A stretch of DNA of 35,012 nt from an uncultured Bacteroidota bacterium (GTDB lineage Bacteria > Bacteroidota > Bacteroidia > Chitinophagales > Chitinophagaceae). The stretch covers positions 1-35,012 of the forward strand of contig CAIWKU010000504.1 in assembly GCA_903913355.1 (NCBI GenBank), written 5' to 3'. Position numbers and translations under genes: made by a program. The notes beneath the pieces were generated by a model. The model worked only from the letters and a program-made list of their open reading frames with translations, was not told the origin of the DNA and ran no database searches. Below are positions 7,950 to 16,700 of the stretch, piece after piece; within the stretch, counting starts at the first letter, position 1; each line of letters starts with the position of its first letter.

Positions 7950-8954
7950 TTACCTGGGTTTATATTTCGCTTCCTCAAATATCTGCTTAGCGGGCATTTT
8001 CATTAGTGTTTTCAGAGAAATATTTTTCTGATTCTCCATCCATTTAGAAACAATTTGCATCCCCACAAACTGTCCAATATTGCCTGGAGAAGCTTCGCCT
8101 AATGCGGGTGTATTCGGACCATCATTCAAATAATCCCTTGTGATATTGGGATCGGTATTAAATAAAAGGTCTCCCTGAACAAAAAAGCTCCAGATATTTT
8201 TCTCACTTGCATAACAGCCTTCCAATTGCTGAAGCGTATAGCCTGTTTTTATGGTATCGGGCAGATTGGGTAATAACTGGTCGAGCACATACATTCTTTT
8301 TCCTGATTCAACCATCTGTTCTACCAATGGCTTACCTAAACTATTATTGGGATACATGTCTTCAATAATATTTTTAATACCATTCACAACAATATAAGCA
8401 GGTTCAAACCTACGAGAGATAAACAGAGGATACATTTCCTGCCCCTCCTGACTCAGATACAAAGGATAGTCCTTACCCATATACAGTTGAAGTCCAACCG
8501 CCATTGCATTTGGTGTTAAAATACTTCCATAGCTATTGATAGGGCCGATAAACGTAACCAGTTTAGCGGGTAGTTTATACTGGGGAAAATAATAATGCAC
8601 AAAACGAAAACCTTGTTTTACCTGTTCTGTAATCGTGCTGATGTCTTTGTATTTATCTATTGCTGCTGTTGCCAGATTTTGATAGCTGCGGATAAACGAA
8701 GGAACCTGCTGCATGGCACTATCGGGTGAAGTACCCAGGATATTGAATAGAAAATCCTGTGTAAAGCCCGGATGCTTTTTACTAAGTGCATCCAAGGAAG
8801 TATTTAACTGAGTGGTATCCAACGCAAAAAAATCCTTTTCAAACCGCTCTACTTCCAGCGATATTTTGATACCTGATACATCTGGGATTTTTTTTGCCCT
8901 ATGACAACTTAGTGTAATAAATGCAATGCTTATAAATAGTATGATTCTTTTCAT
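7950..8954 (-). CDS. gldB: GldB-like gliding motility lipoprotein
   Basis: 334 residues from the ATG at 8954; this start gives a short basic N-terminus followed by a hydrophobic segment ending in L-S-C at residues about 15-17, a lipoprotein-type signal, though the -3 position is Thr rather than the commoner Leu. The mature start K-I-P-D-V-S-G-I-K and the V-E-R-F-E-K-D-F-F segment are characteristic of GldB, a lipoprotein needed for gliding in Flavobacterium johnsoniae. Homologues occur in many non-gliding Bacteroidota, so the basic role may be in envelope function. In F. johnsoniae gldB is followed by gldC; here the gene is instead convergent with apaG and no gldC is visible. An in-frame upstream ATG (8987) would bury the signal peptide behind 11 residues and was not used. 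Confidence 0.88.
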   Translation of the reverse strand: MKRIILFISIAFITLSCHRAKKIPDVSGIKISLEVERFEKDFFALDTTQLNTSLDALSKKHPGFTQDFLFNILGTSPDSAMQQVPSFIRSYQNLATAAIDKYKDISTITEQVKQGFRFVHYYFPQYKLPAKLVTFIGPINSYGSILTPNAMAVGLQLYMGKDYPLYLSQEGQEMYPLFISRRFEPAYIVVNGIKNIIEDMYPNNSLGKPLVEQMVESGKRMYVLDQLLPNLPDTIKTGYTLQQLEGCYASEKNIWSFFVQGDLLFNTDPNITRDYLNDGPNTPALGEASPGNIGQFVGMQIVSKWMENQKNISLKTLMKMPAKQIFEEAKYKPR

Positions 8955-9217
8955 ATAAACAGATCTGTTGGATTGTATACCGCTCACAAACTCTTATCAT
9001 TCATGATTGGCCAGTAGTACAAGGTTTTTATCAAAAATTTGTTACAAAGGAAAAAATCTCTTTCCATAATATCCTGTTAAACAAGCACCATTTCGAACTA
9101 TCATTAATAAGAATTGTTCAGGCATAATTAACCCTGGAATCGCAGAGATAATAAAAAATGGAAGATTTATCCTGAATTCGGGTTACAAACTATTCAAAAG
9201 TTCCTGAACTTCGTCAT
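8955..9217. other. Divergent intergenic region between gldB and NAD synthetase
   Basis: 263 bases, AT-rich, with no supportable open frame or RNA gene. It must hold the promoters of both flanking genes, but no exact TAnnTTTG box was found for either. The only structured element is a palindrome just before the NAD synthetase start. Confidence 0.6.
9198..9211. promoter_or_regulatory. Palindrome AAGTTC-CT-GAACTT before the NAD synthetase start
   Basis: A perfect 6+2+6 inverted repeat ends six bases before the ATG at 9218 and so covers the ribosome-binding region. It could be an operator or a small translational hairpin. No known NAD-pathway regulator site is recognised in it. Confidence 0.3.
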
Positions 9218-10900
9218 ATGAAGATATTCTTAGCGCAGCAAAACTATCATATCGGCAATTTTGAAAGCAATACCCATAAAATCATCCAGGCTATCAGGGA
9301 AGCCAAGTTGCAGGGTGGTGATCTGATTATGTTCAGTGAAATGTGTGTATGTGGTTATCCGGCAAGGGATTTTGTGGAGTTTAGTGATTTTATCGCAAAA
9401 TGTTATTCGGCTATTGACATAATAAAAGAAGAAGCAGATACGATTGGGGTATTAATAGGCAGTCCGGCCCGAAACCAATTGCAAAAAGGCAAGAATCTAT
9501 TCAATGCGGCATTTTTTCTATATGAAAAAAAAGTGAAAGCAGAAATACACAAAACCTTATTGCCTACTTATGATGTATTTGATGAATACCGGTATTTCGA
9601 ACCCTCTTTTGAATGGAAGGTTGTACCCTTTAAAGGAAAAAGATTAGCCATTACCATTTGTGAAGATATCTGGAACCTGGGCGATAATCCGTTATATCGT
9701 ATCTGCCCAATGGATAAGCTGATGGAGCAGCAGCCAGATTTGATGCTGAATATCAGTGCCTCCCCTTTTGATTACACACATGATGAAGACCGGAAAGCCG
9801 TGATCAAAGCCAATGTATTAAAGTATAAAATTCCGATGTTTTATTGCAATGCCATTGGAAGTCAGACAGAAGTAGTGTTTGACGGAGCTTCGCTGATATT
9901 TGACAAATATGCCAATTTATGCAAAGCCCTACCCATGTTCCAGGAAGCCCTGGAAAGTGTAGAACTATTGGAAGATGGAACGATGGATACACCCATTCTG
10001 GAACTTGCCAGCCGTGTTCCGGATAAAGAATTGAGTCCTGCTACCCTTGAACCCGAACTCAATATTGCCCAGGTATATGATGCTTTATTATTGGGGATCC
10101 GCGATTATTTTGGAAAAATGGGATTTACCAAGGCGATACTGGGCTCATCGGGTGGTATTGATTCGGCGGTAACCCTTGCTATTGCAGTAGATGCATTGGG
10201 AAAAGAAAATGTGCGCGCCATATTAATGCCTTCTCCTTTTTCAACCGATCATTCGGTAAATGATGCGGTGCAGTTGAGTAAAAATCTGGATAACCCTTAT
10301 GATATTATCCAAATCAATGAAGTGTTTGATTCCTTTTTACATACCCTAAAACCTGTTTTTCAAGACCTGCCTTTTTCATTAGCAGAAGAAAATATCCAAA
10401 GCCGTAGCAGAGGTAACCTGCTGATGGCGATCGCTAATAAGTTTGGGTATATTCTCTTAAACACATCCAATAAAAGTGAACTGGCAACTGGTTATGGTAC
10501 TTTGTATGGAGATATGGCTGGCGGTTTAGGCGTTCTGGGTGATTGCTATAAATTACAGGTATATGCATTGGCACGGTATATTAACCGTAATGCAGAAATC
10601 ATTCCTGAAAATATTATTACCAAAGCACCCAGTGCAGAATTGCGCCCTAATCAGAAAGACAGTGACAGCCTGCCAGACTATGGGGTTCTTGACAAAGTTC
10701 TTTATCAGTATATAGAAAAAAGAATGGGACCGGATGAAATCAAAGCACTTGGATTTGATGCTGCACTGGTTGATCGTACTTTGAAAATGGTGAATACCAA
10801 CGAATATAAACGCAACCAATTTTGTCCCATTATCCGAATATCTCCTAAAGCATTCGGGGTGGGAAGAAGGGTGCCGATTGTAGGTAAATACCTGAGTTAG
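9218..10900 (+). CDS. nadE: Glutamine-dependent NAD+ synthetase
   Basis: 560 residues with two fused domains. The N-terminal nitrilase-type glutaminase (1 to about 260) has the Glu41-Lys112-Cys148 triad, in contexts F-S-E-M, H-K-T-L-L-P-T-Y and I-T-I-C-E-D-I-W. It releases ammonia from glutamine. The C-terminal synthetase (about 285-560) has the ATP-pyrophosphatase loop S-G-G-I-D-S at 311-316 and completes NAD+ from deamido-NAD+. The length fits the bacterial two-domain enzyme, as opposed to the roughly 275-residue ammonia-dependent form. It is a single-gene unit ending at a strong hairpin. A good start ATG follows the palindrome at 9198-9211. Confidence 0.96.
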   Translation: MKIFLAQQNYHIGNFESNTHKIIQAIREAKLQGGDLIMFSEMCVCGYPARDFVEFSDFIAKCYSAIDIIKEEADTIGVLIGSPARNQLQKGKNLFNAAFFLYEKKVKAEIHKTLLPTYDVFDEYRYFEPSFEWKVVPFKGKRLAITICEDIWNLGDNPLYRICPMDKLMEQQPDLMLNISASPFDYTHDEDRKAVIKANVLKYKIPMFYCNAIGSQTEVVFDGASLIFDKYANLCKALPMFQEALESVELLEDGTMDTPILELASRVPDKELSPATLEPELNIAQVYDALLLGIRDYFGKMGFTKAILGSSGGIDSAVTLAIAVDALGKENVRAILMPSPFSTDHSVNDAVQLSKNLDNPYDIIQINEVFDSFLHTLKPVFQDLPFSLAEENIQSRSRGNLLMAIANKFGYILLNTSNKSELATGYGTLYGDMAGGLGVLGDCYKLQVYALARYINRNAEIIPENIITKAPSAELRPNQKDSDSLPDYGVLDKVLYQYIEKRMGPDEIKALGFDAALVDRTLKMVNTNEYKRNQFCPIIRISPKAFGVGRRVPIVGKYLS

Positions 10901-10906
10901 GATATG

Positions 10907-10938
10907 AAAAAAAGCAAAGAAAAATCTTTGCTTTTTTT
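10907..10938 (+). terminator. Bidirectional terminator between NAD synthetase and thiolase genes
   Basis: A perfect stem built on GCAAAGA/TCTTTGC with a 4-base loop is flanked by seven A residues on the left and seven T residues on the right. This symmetric design can terminate both convergent genes. Confidence 0.85.
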
Positions 10939-10974
10939 AGATCAGCTATCGAGATACATTTTCCGAAAAATTAT

Positions 10975-12150
10975 TTACAGGTTTTCAATAATCCCTGCAA
11001 TTCCTTGTCCACCGCCGATACAGGCAGTAACAATTCCATATTTTTTATTCAATCGCTTCATATCGTTTAGAAGTTGAACAGTCAATTTACACCCAGTACA
11101 ACCTAATGGATGGCCCAATGCAATTGCGCCTCCGTTAATATTTACAATTTCTGGATTCAAACCTAATTCTCGGATCACGGTTAATGATTGGGAAGCAAAT
11201 GCTTCATTTAATTCGATGAGATCGATATCATTCAATGTCATATTTGCCTGCTTCAACACTTTTGGCACAGCGGCAATCGGTCCGATGCCCATCACACGCG
11301 GGTGCACTCCAGCCGATGCACAGTTAACCAATCTACCAATGGGCTTGAGTCCCAATTCCAGCATCATTCTTTCACTCATTACAATCGTAAATGCAGCTCC
11401 ATCACTGGTTTGGGATGAATTACCTGCTGTTACTGAGCCTCCTACCGCGAAAACGGGTTTTAATTTACCGAGTGCTTCAATACTGGTGTCAGCACGCACG
11501 CCTTCATCTGTATCTACGATATAAGAACGGGTTGCTTTTTTCCCTTTCTGGTCAACATAAGTTTCCTCAACCGTGATAGGTAAAATGCCGCTTTTAAAAT
11601 AGCCATTCTGAATAGCAGCATTCGCTTTCCGGTGTGAATGAAATGCAAACGCATCCTGGTCTTCCCTGCTTACATTATATTCTTTAGCTACGGCTTCAGC
11701 AGTTAAACCCATACTTAAATAAAAATCGGGTTCATCTTTTGCAATCGCATAAGAGGGAACCGTTTTCCAACCTGCGGTTGGCACCAGACTCATACTTTCT
11801 GTACCCCCCGCAATAATACAATCTGCCATACCGGTTCTGATCTTAGCCGTTGCCATGGCAATGCTTTCCAAGCCACTGCCACAATAACGGTTAATCGTTA
11901 TTCCGGCAACCCCAATACCCAGGGCCCGGGCTGAAATCATTCGCCCAAATTGCAAGCCCTGTTCTGCTTCGGGAACGGCATTTCCTACAATCACATCATC
12001 TACCCTGCTGGCATCTAATTGCGGAACTATGGCCATCAGTCCCTTGATTACTTCTACAGCAAGATCATCCGGTCGAAAAAACCGGAATCCGCCTTTCTTA
12101 CTTTTTCCTACCGCTGTTCGGTAACCAGCTACGATATATGCTTCCTGCAT
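10975..12150 (-). CDS. Acetyl-CoA C-acyltransferase (thiolase)
   Basis: 391 residues, full length for a degradative thiolase. The catalytic residues are visible: nucleophile Cys90 in N-R-Y-C-G-S-G, His347 in G-H-P-L-G-C-T-G, and Cys377 in C-I-G-G-G-Q-G. It cleaves 3-ketoacyl-CoA with CoA to acetyl-CoA and a shortened acyl-CoA, or condenses acetyl-CoA in reverse. The E-A-E-Q-G-L-Q-F-G-R segment and overall pattern are closer to FadA/FadI-type 3-ketoacyl-CoA thiolases of beta-oxidation than to biosynthetic acetoacetyl-CoA thiolases, but chain-length preference cannot be read from the sequence. No FadB-type partner gene lies next to it. Confidence 0.93.
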   Translation of the reverse strand: MQEAYIVAGYRTAVGKSKKGGFRFFRPDDLAVEVIKGLMAIVPQLDASRVDDVIVGNAVPEAEQGLQFGRMISARALGIGVAGITINRYCGSGLESIAMATAKIRTGMADCIIAGGTESMSLVPTAGWKTVPSYAIAKDEPDFYLSMGLTAEAVAKEYNVSREDQDAFAFHSHRKANAAIQNGYFKSGILPITVEETYVDQKGKKATRSYIVDTDEGVRADTSIEALGKLKPVFAVGGSVTAGNSSQTSDGAAFTIVMSERMMLELGLKPIGRLVNCASAGVHPRVMGIGPIAAVPKVLKQANMTLNDIDLIELNEAFASQSLTVIRELGLNPEIVNINGGAIALGHPLGCTGCKLTVQLLNDMKRLNKKYGIVTACIGGGQGIAGIIENL

Positions 12151-12171
12151 GACAAACGATTTTTAGCTTCT

Positions 12172-12179
12172 CAAATGTA
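12172..12179 (-). promoter_or_regulatory. Candidate -7 box (TACATTTG) of the thiolase gene
   Basis: An exact TAnnTTTG match on the minus strand, 21 bases upstream of the ATG. A -33 TTTG at canonical spacing is not evident. Confidence 0.4.
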
Positions 12180-12309
12180 GGAAAAAATATTAAAAGTTGT
12201 TTATGCAACTAATTTCTCCGGATTAGAAAACCAAGTCAAATAATAGGATTTCTTACTATAATAATCCATGCCAGATGGCCAATAGCCAGTGGCTGCCTAT
12301 CTTCGCAAT

Positions 12310-13365
12310 ATGATTTACCCCCTTATCCGAGAACTCTTATTCTGTTTCCCGCCGGAAGAGGTACATTATTTTTCGATGAATCTGTTGAAAACCGGTTTCA
12401 GGATTGGCCCGGTAGCATCGCTGATGAAAAAGCAATTTGGTTATTCTTCAGCCACATTACAAAAAAGCGTTTTCGGATTGAATTTTAGTAACCCGGTTGG
12501 TCTAGGTGCCGGGTTTGATAAAAACGCATTATACCTTACTGAATTACAGGCACTGGGATTTGGCTTTGTAGAAATTGGAACCGTTACGCCCAGACCTCAG
12601 CCGGGCAATGATAAACCCAGGTTATTTCGCCTTCCGGCAGATAAGGCCCTGATCAACCGAATGGGGTTTAACAATGACGGAGTTTTTGAAATTAAAAAAA
12701 GACTAAGCCAGCGAAAGCTTAACGAGCAAAACTTACAGAATACACTGATTGTGGGTGGCAATATTGGCAAAAATAAAATTACTCCCAATGAAAATGCCTG
12801 GAAGGATTATGGAGTCTGTTTTAATGAACTGTTTGACTGTGTTGATTATTTTGTAGTGAATGTAAGTTCGCCAAATACACCGGGTTTGCGGGAATTACAG
12901 GAGAAGGATTCATTGAGAAAAATCCTGTCCCATTTACAGAATGCAAATCAGGCAAAAAATAAACCCAAACCCTTATTATTAAAGATTGCCCCGGATTTAA
13001 CGAAAGAGCAACTTGATGATATTGTAGACCTCTCTTTTGAAATTCAGTTGAGTGGATTGGTAGCGGCCAATACCACCATTGGCAGGGAAAATCTAAGTGA
13101 AAAGTCAAAAGTGAAAAGTCAAAAAATTGGGTTGGGTGGATTGAGCGGCAGACCGGTAAAAGAAAAAGCCAGTTCGATAGTCCAATATCTTTCTGAACAA
13201 ACTGAGAAAACTATTCCGATTATAGCCAGTGGGGGCATTTTTACCGGAGAGGATGCAAAAGAAAAAATGGATGCTGGTGCTTCGCTTGTGCAGGTATGGA
13301 CCGGTTTTATTTATGAAGGGCCTTCCATCGTGAAAAATATATGCACGTACCTGGCCGGGGAATAA
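12310..13365 (+). CDS. pyrD: Dihydroorotate dehydrogenase (quinone), class 2
   Basis: 351 residues from the ATG at 12310; a GTG at 12289 is in frame but would add seven residues without family support. It is the membrane-associated flavoenzyme of pyrimidine synthesis that passes electrons to quinone. Class 2 is indicated by the N-terminal amphipathic extension (R-E-L-L-F-C-F-P-P-E-E-V-H) and by V-N-V-S-S-P-N-T-P-G-L-R with Ser as base where class 1 has Cys. FMN-binding elements G-L-G-A-G-F-D-K-N-A, G-G-L-S-G-R-P and A-S-G-G-I-F are present. A variable loop is coded by two tandem copies of a 14-base unit. It is followed after 19 bases by the kinase-like gene, likely co-transcribed. Confidence 0.95.
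   Translation: MIYPLIRELLFCFPPEEVHYFSMNLLKTGFRIGPVASLMKKQFGYSSATLQKSVFGLNFSNPVGLGAGFDKNALYLTELQALGFGFVEIGTVTPRPQPGNDKPRLFRLPADKALINRMGFNNDGVFEIKKRLSQRKLNEQNLQNTLIVGGNIGKNKITPNENAWKDYGVCFNELFDCVDYFVVNVSSPNTPGLRELQEKDSLRKILSHLQNANQAKNKPKPLLLKIAPDLTKEQLDDIVDLSFEIQLSGLVAANTTIGRENLSEKSKVKSQKIGLGGLSGRPVKEKASSIVQYLSEQTEKTIPIIASGGIFTGEDAKEKMDAGASLVQVWTGFIYEGPSIVKNICTYLAGE
13095..13122 (+). repeat. Tandem 14-base repeat inside pyrD
   Basis: Two perfect copies of AAGTGAAAAGTCAA lie head to tail. Because 14 is not a multiple of three, the copies are translated in different frames (S-E-K-S-K then V-K-S-Q-K). They fall in a surface loop just before the conserved G-G-L-S-G-R-P motif. Confidence 0.85.
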
Positions 13366-13384
13366 TTTTTTTCAATTGTATAGT

Positions 13385-13747
13385 ATGAAACACAGATCTC
13401 TTGGCAAATCTTTTTCAAACGCTTTTTCAGGAATACTGATTTTTTTTGCAAATGACCGCAATGGCAGAATTCATTTGGCGGTAGCCATCTGGGTGAGTAT
13501 TGGAGGTATTTATTTTGCGATTTCTTTATCCGAATGGGCCATCCTGTTGCTCTGTATGGGCTTTGTAATTTGTATGGAAATGATCAATCACTCTTTGGAA
13601 AAAGTTTGTGATTCAATACATAGTTCCTATCATCCATTGATAAAAACTGCTAAAGATGTGGCTGCAGCTGCGGTATTGTGTTCGGCTATTATCAGTGCCA
13701 TTATCGGCTTGTTACTATTTGTTCCGAAAATAGCGGCACTTGTGTAA
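13385..13747 (+). CDS. dgkA: Diacylglycerol kinase-family integral membrane protein (DgkA / undecaprenol kinase type)
   Basis: 120 residues from the ATG at 13385 (a TTG nine bases earlier is also in frame). Three hydrophobic segments (about residues 33-47, 49-65 and 92-113) and the conserved E-M-I-N-H-S-L-E-K-V-C-D near residue 63 match the DgkA family, whose signature is E-x-x-N-T-x-x-E-x-x-x-D; His stands here where Thr or Ser is usual. Members phosphorylate diacylglycerol or undecaprenol, recycling lipid from envelope synthesis. Length equals the E. coli enzyme (about 122). The substrate cannot be decided from sequence, although Bacteroidota members resemble undecaprenol kinases. The stop codon lies within a hairpin that probably terminates transcription. 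Confidence 0.87.
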   Translation: MKHRSLGKSFSNAFSGILIFFANDRNGRIHLAVAIWVSIGGIYFAISLSEWAILLLCMGFVICMEMINHSLEKVCDSIHSSYHPLIKTAKDVAAAAVLCSAIISAIIGLLLFVPKIAALV

Positions 13748-13768
13748 ACTAAACAGGTGCCGCTATTT
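13728..13768. terminator. Hairpin overlapping the dgkA stop codon
   Basis: A perfect 12-base stem (13728-13739 with 13757-13768, AAATAGCGGCAC) encloses the TAA of dgkA. T and A runs at the stem ends are short (three to four bases), so termination is plausible for both convergent genes but not certain. Confidence 0.55.
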
Positions 13769-13779
13769 CCGGGTCAGGA

Positions 13780-16700
13780 TTAAAAATCAAATCCTAATGC
13801 AAAATATAATTGCGGACTTCCTTTAAATACACCTTTCATTGGCCAGCCTGCATCCAGTTTCATAAAATAGCCCAGCAAAGTACTTCGAACACCAAAACCA
13901 TACCCGCCAGCAAAAGGTCCTAAACCACCCGCATCTATTTTTACGACTACCGGTGTGCTTGGATCACTGATTACCTGGGTTGGACGGGTAATCCCATTAT
14001 ATTGCCCATTCCATGCTGTACCCAGATCTACAAACTGTATGATCTGGAAATTCCGGATAAACGCATTGTTAATGGGTTTATTAATCAAAGTGGCAAATAC
14101 AGGGAAACGGAACTCACTATTCATTACAACCGCGTTATTTCCATTGGCTATATTCTGACTATAGCCACGCATATTCAGGGTTAATGACTGAAATGCATAT
14201 GACTGATCCTGTGCTGGTGGGTTGTTATTGAATTTGGGTCCAACCCATCCATCTACACCCCCTAAATAATAAACAATCTTTTGTCCGCCCCATGAGAAAT
14301 CACCCGCAGCTCTTCCGGCCCATATAAAGTTTCTATAAATCTTTTTATACAATCTGCCGTCAAAACCCAGATTAAGCGTGGCCTTTCCATTATTAAGAGA
14401 AGTTTTAAAAGTAGGCATATCTACATCAAAATAGATTTTATAGCGTAACCCATCCCAGATATTCTGTGTAGGATTGAGTGTATTATCATGCACATATTCA
14501 AAATGAGAAACAATATATTGTGTAAGGGTATCCTTATACGCAAGGGCATTCGGGTCGGGGAAACCAGAATTATTATCGTAAGGACGCAATACACCTCTAT
14601 CACTTCTTAAGCCAACCGTCGCGCGCAGGCTTCTTACTTCATCAAAGGGATAACTAACATTAAACTGGTATAGGTTAGTATACAGCATATTGTCGTAACT
14701 GGTGTTATAGAAATTACTTACATTACTTCTGTAATAGGTAACGCCCCAGTCAATTCGCTTCCGCAGATTCTGGTAGGAAAAGAAAACATCTTTATCGCTT
14801 AGATTGGTGCCAAAACGAACACCTCCAATAAATTTAACATCCTCAAACAAATCACTGACCCCTACTTTGAAAGAAAAATTTAGATCGGTTCCATTATTCA
14901 GTTGTATCGGGCCCTGGCCACCGGCATAGGGTTGATACCTGTTCACTAATATATTATTGGTGATACCGGCTAATACATAATCAGAATTGAACTTGAGTCG
15001 GTAATCAAACAATTTTGATTTGGTAAGAACAGAAGCTTTGGATGCAGGTTGTTGCACTTTAGCTATAGAAGCGGAAGTATCTGGTTTTTCATTTGAGAAT
15101 TCGTTCTGGAAAAAATCCTTTGCTTTTTTAAGTGTATCTGAAGCACTCTTTTTATTATAGGTAATGGCTTTCCCTTCTACTGCTTTTTGATTCGCCATTT
15201 CTTTTTTAATATACTCGGTGGGTCTTGCTGATACATTTCTTTTATTCAAAGCCAGTTCATCTACTTTCAGTTTATACAGGAATTTATAATCTCCTTCTCT
15301 TCTTACCTCACTTACCTGTCCTTTATCACCCGCAATTCTTGATTCCAGCAAACTACTCTGGTAATTAGTGATTGGAAACGTATAGGTAGAATCCTTGTAC
15401 ACCTGGAAATAGCTGACACTATCGGGTTTGGGTTTTTGCCAGGCCATTAATGTGGAATCGATCTCTTTGCGTGAAGGATTATGCAGTACTTCATCCCCTA
15501 TATACATCAGGGTATCGAGGCCATTTCTTTGTGTAGCAAAAAAACCTGCCCAGCGGTTACCAATACCGTTTTCATCAGATACGTAGGTAAAGTGATTGGT
15601 ATTATACTGCATGGGTTTACGCGCATTACCAAACTTCAGATTGGTTAACTGGGTTATCTGCTTATTTTTTCCATCATTCAAAATATCTATCATAAAAATA
15701 TTGAACCGATGTCTGCTGGGTAAAACAGTATCCTGATCAGGAGCATGTGGTGATGGCCTGTTAGATGCAAAAATGATTCCTACCTTATTAGGGAATGCTA
15801 CCATGGTAGGGTCTAGATCATCATACACATCATTCGTAATCTGGGTAGCTTTTTGTTCTTCAATTTTGTACGTATATATATCAGCGTGTCCATTTTTCAC
15901 CGCACTCAAAACAAGAGTATTTGCATCAAGCATATAGGAAGCATCCAGCACCTGATCAAAGGCGCCCAGCTCCTGTTTATTCTTTCTGATTTTGGCAATA
16001 TTGTCATAAACAAACATTTTGATTTTGCCTCCATCCCAATAAATAACGCTTAAGCGGGTTCCTTTACCATCCCATGCCAAAATTGGGTAATTGGGATTGA
16101 TATCTCCCTGGCGGGTTTTGGTACCCAGGGTTAATAATGTTTTTACATTATAGAAATTCTCATGCAGGGTAACAATATAAACGCCTTTCTTAAATTCCAC
16201 TACAGCATATGTGGAACTTTTGGGATTGGGGTTTGCCTGAAAGCGGAAAAAATCATTTTTAGAAACATCTTCCGAAACAACCATCTGACCTTTCGACTGA
16301 TTTCTGCGTTGTCTTATATCTTTTACATAACGATCCTGCTGGGCCTGCATAAAATCAGCCAACACTTCCTTAAATTTCTTCTTACAAACCCGCAAACAGG
16401 CATTGTTCAGGTTTTTATAGATCCGAGCCAGATAGAGTAAGTAAGTAACATTCTCCTTTTTGTACTTTTCTGCGATATAATACCAGAAAGCATGCCCAGC
16501 CAGTAATGGCTGTTCAAAAGCAAACTGGTAGAACGAACTATATGTGCCGCCTAATATGGCGCTTTTTAACTGATCGTCCCTTTCTGTACTCCAGGGTTCA
16601 GCAGCATAAGAAACATATCCGTCTACCAGCCATTTGGGCAGATCCAGTAATGCCTGGTTACTGGCAAACTCACCAATATCATCCCCAAATAATAAATTAT

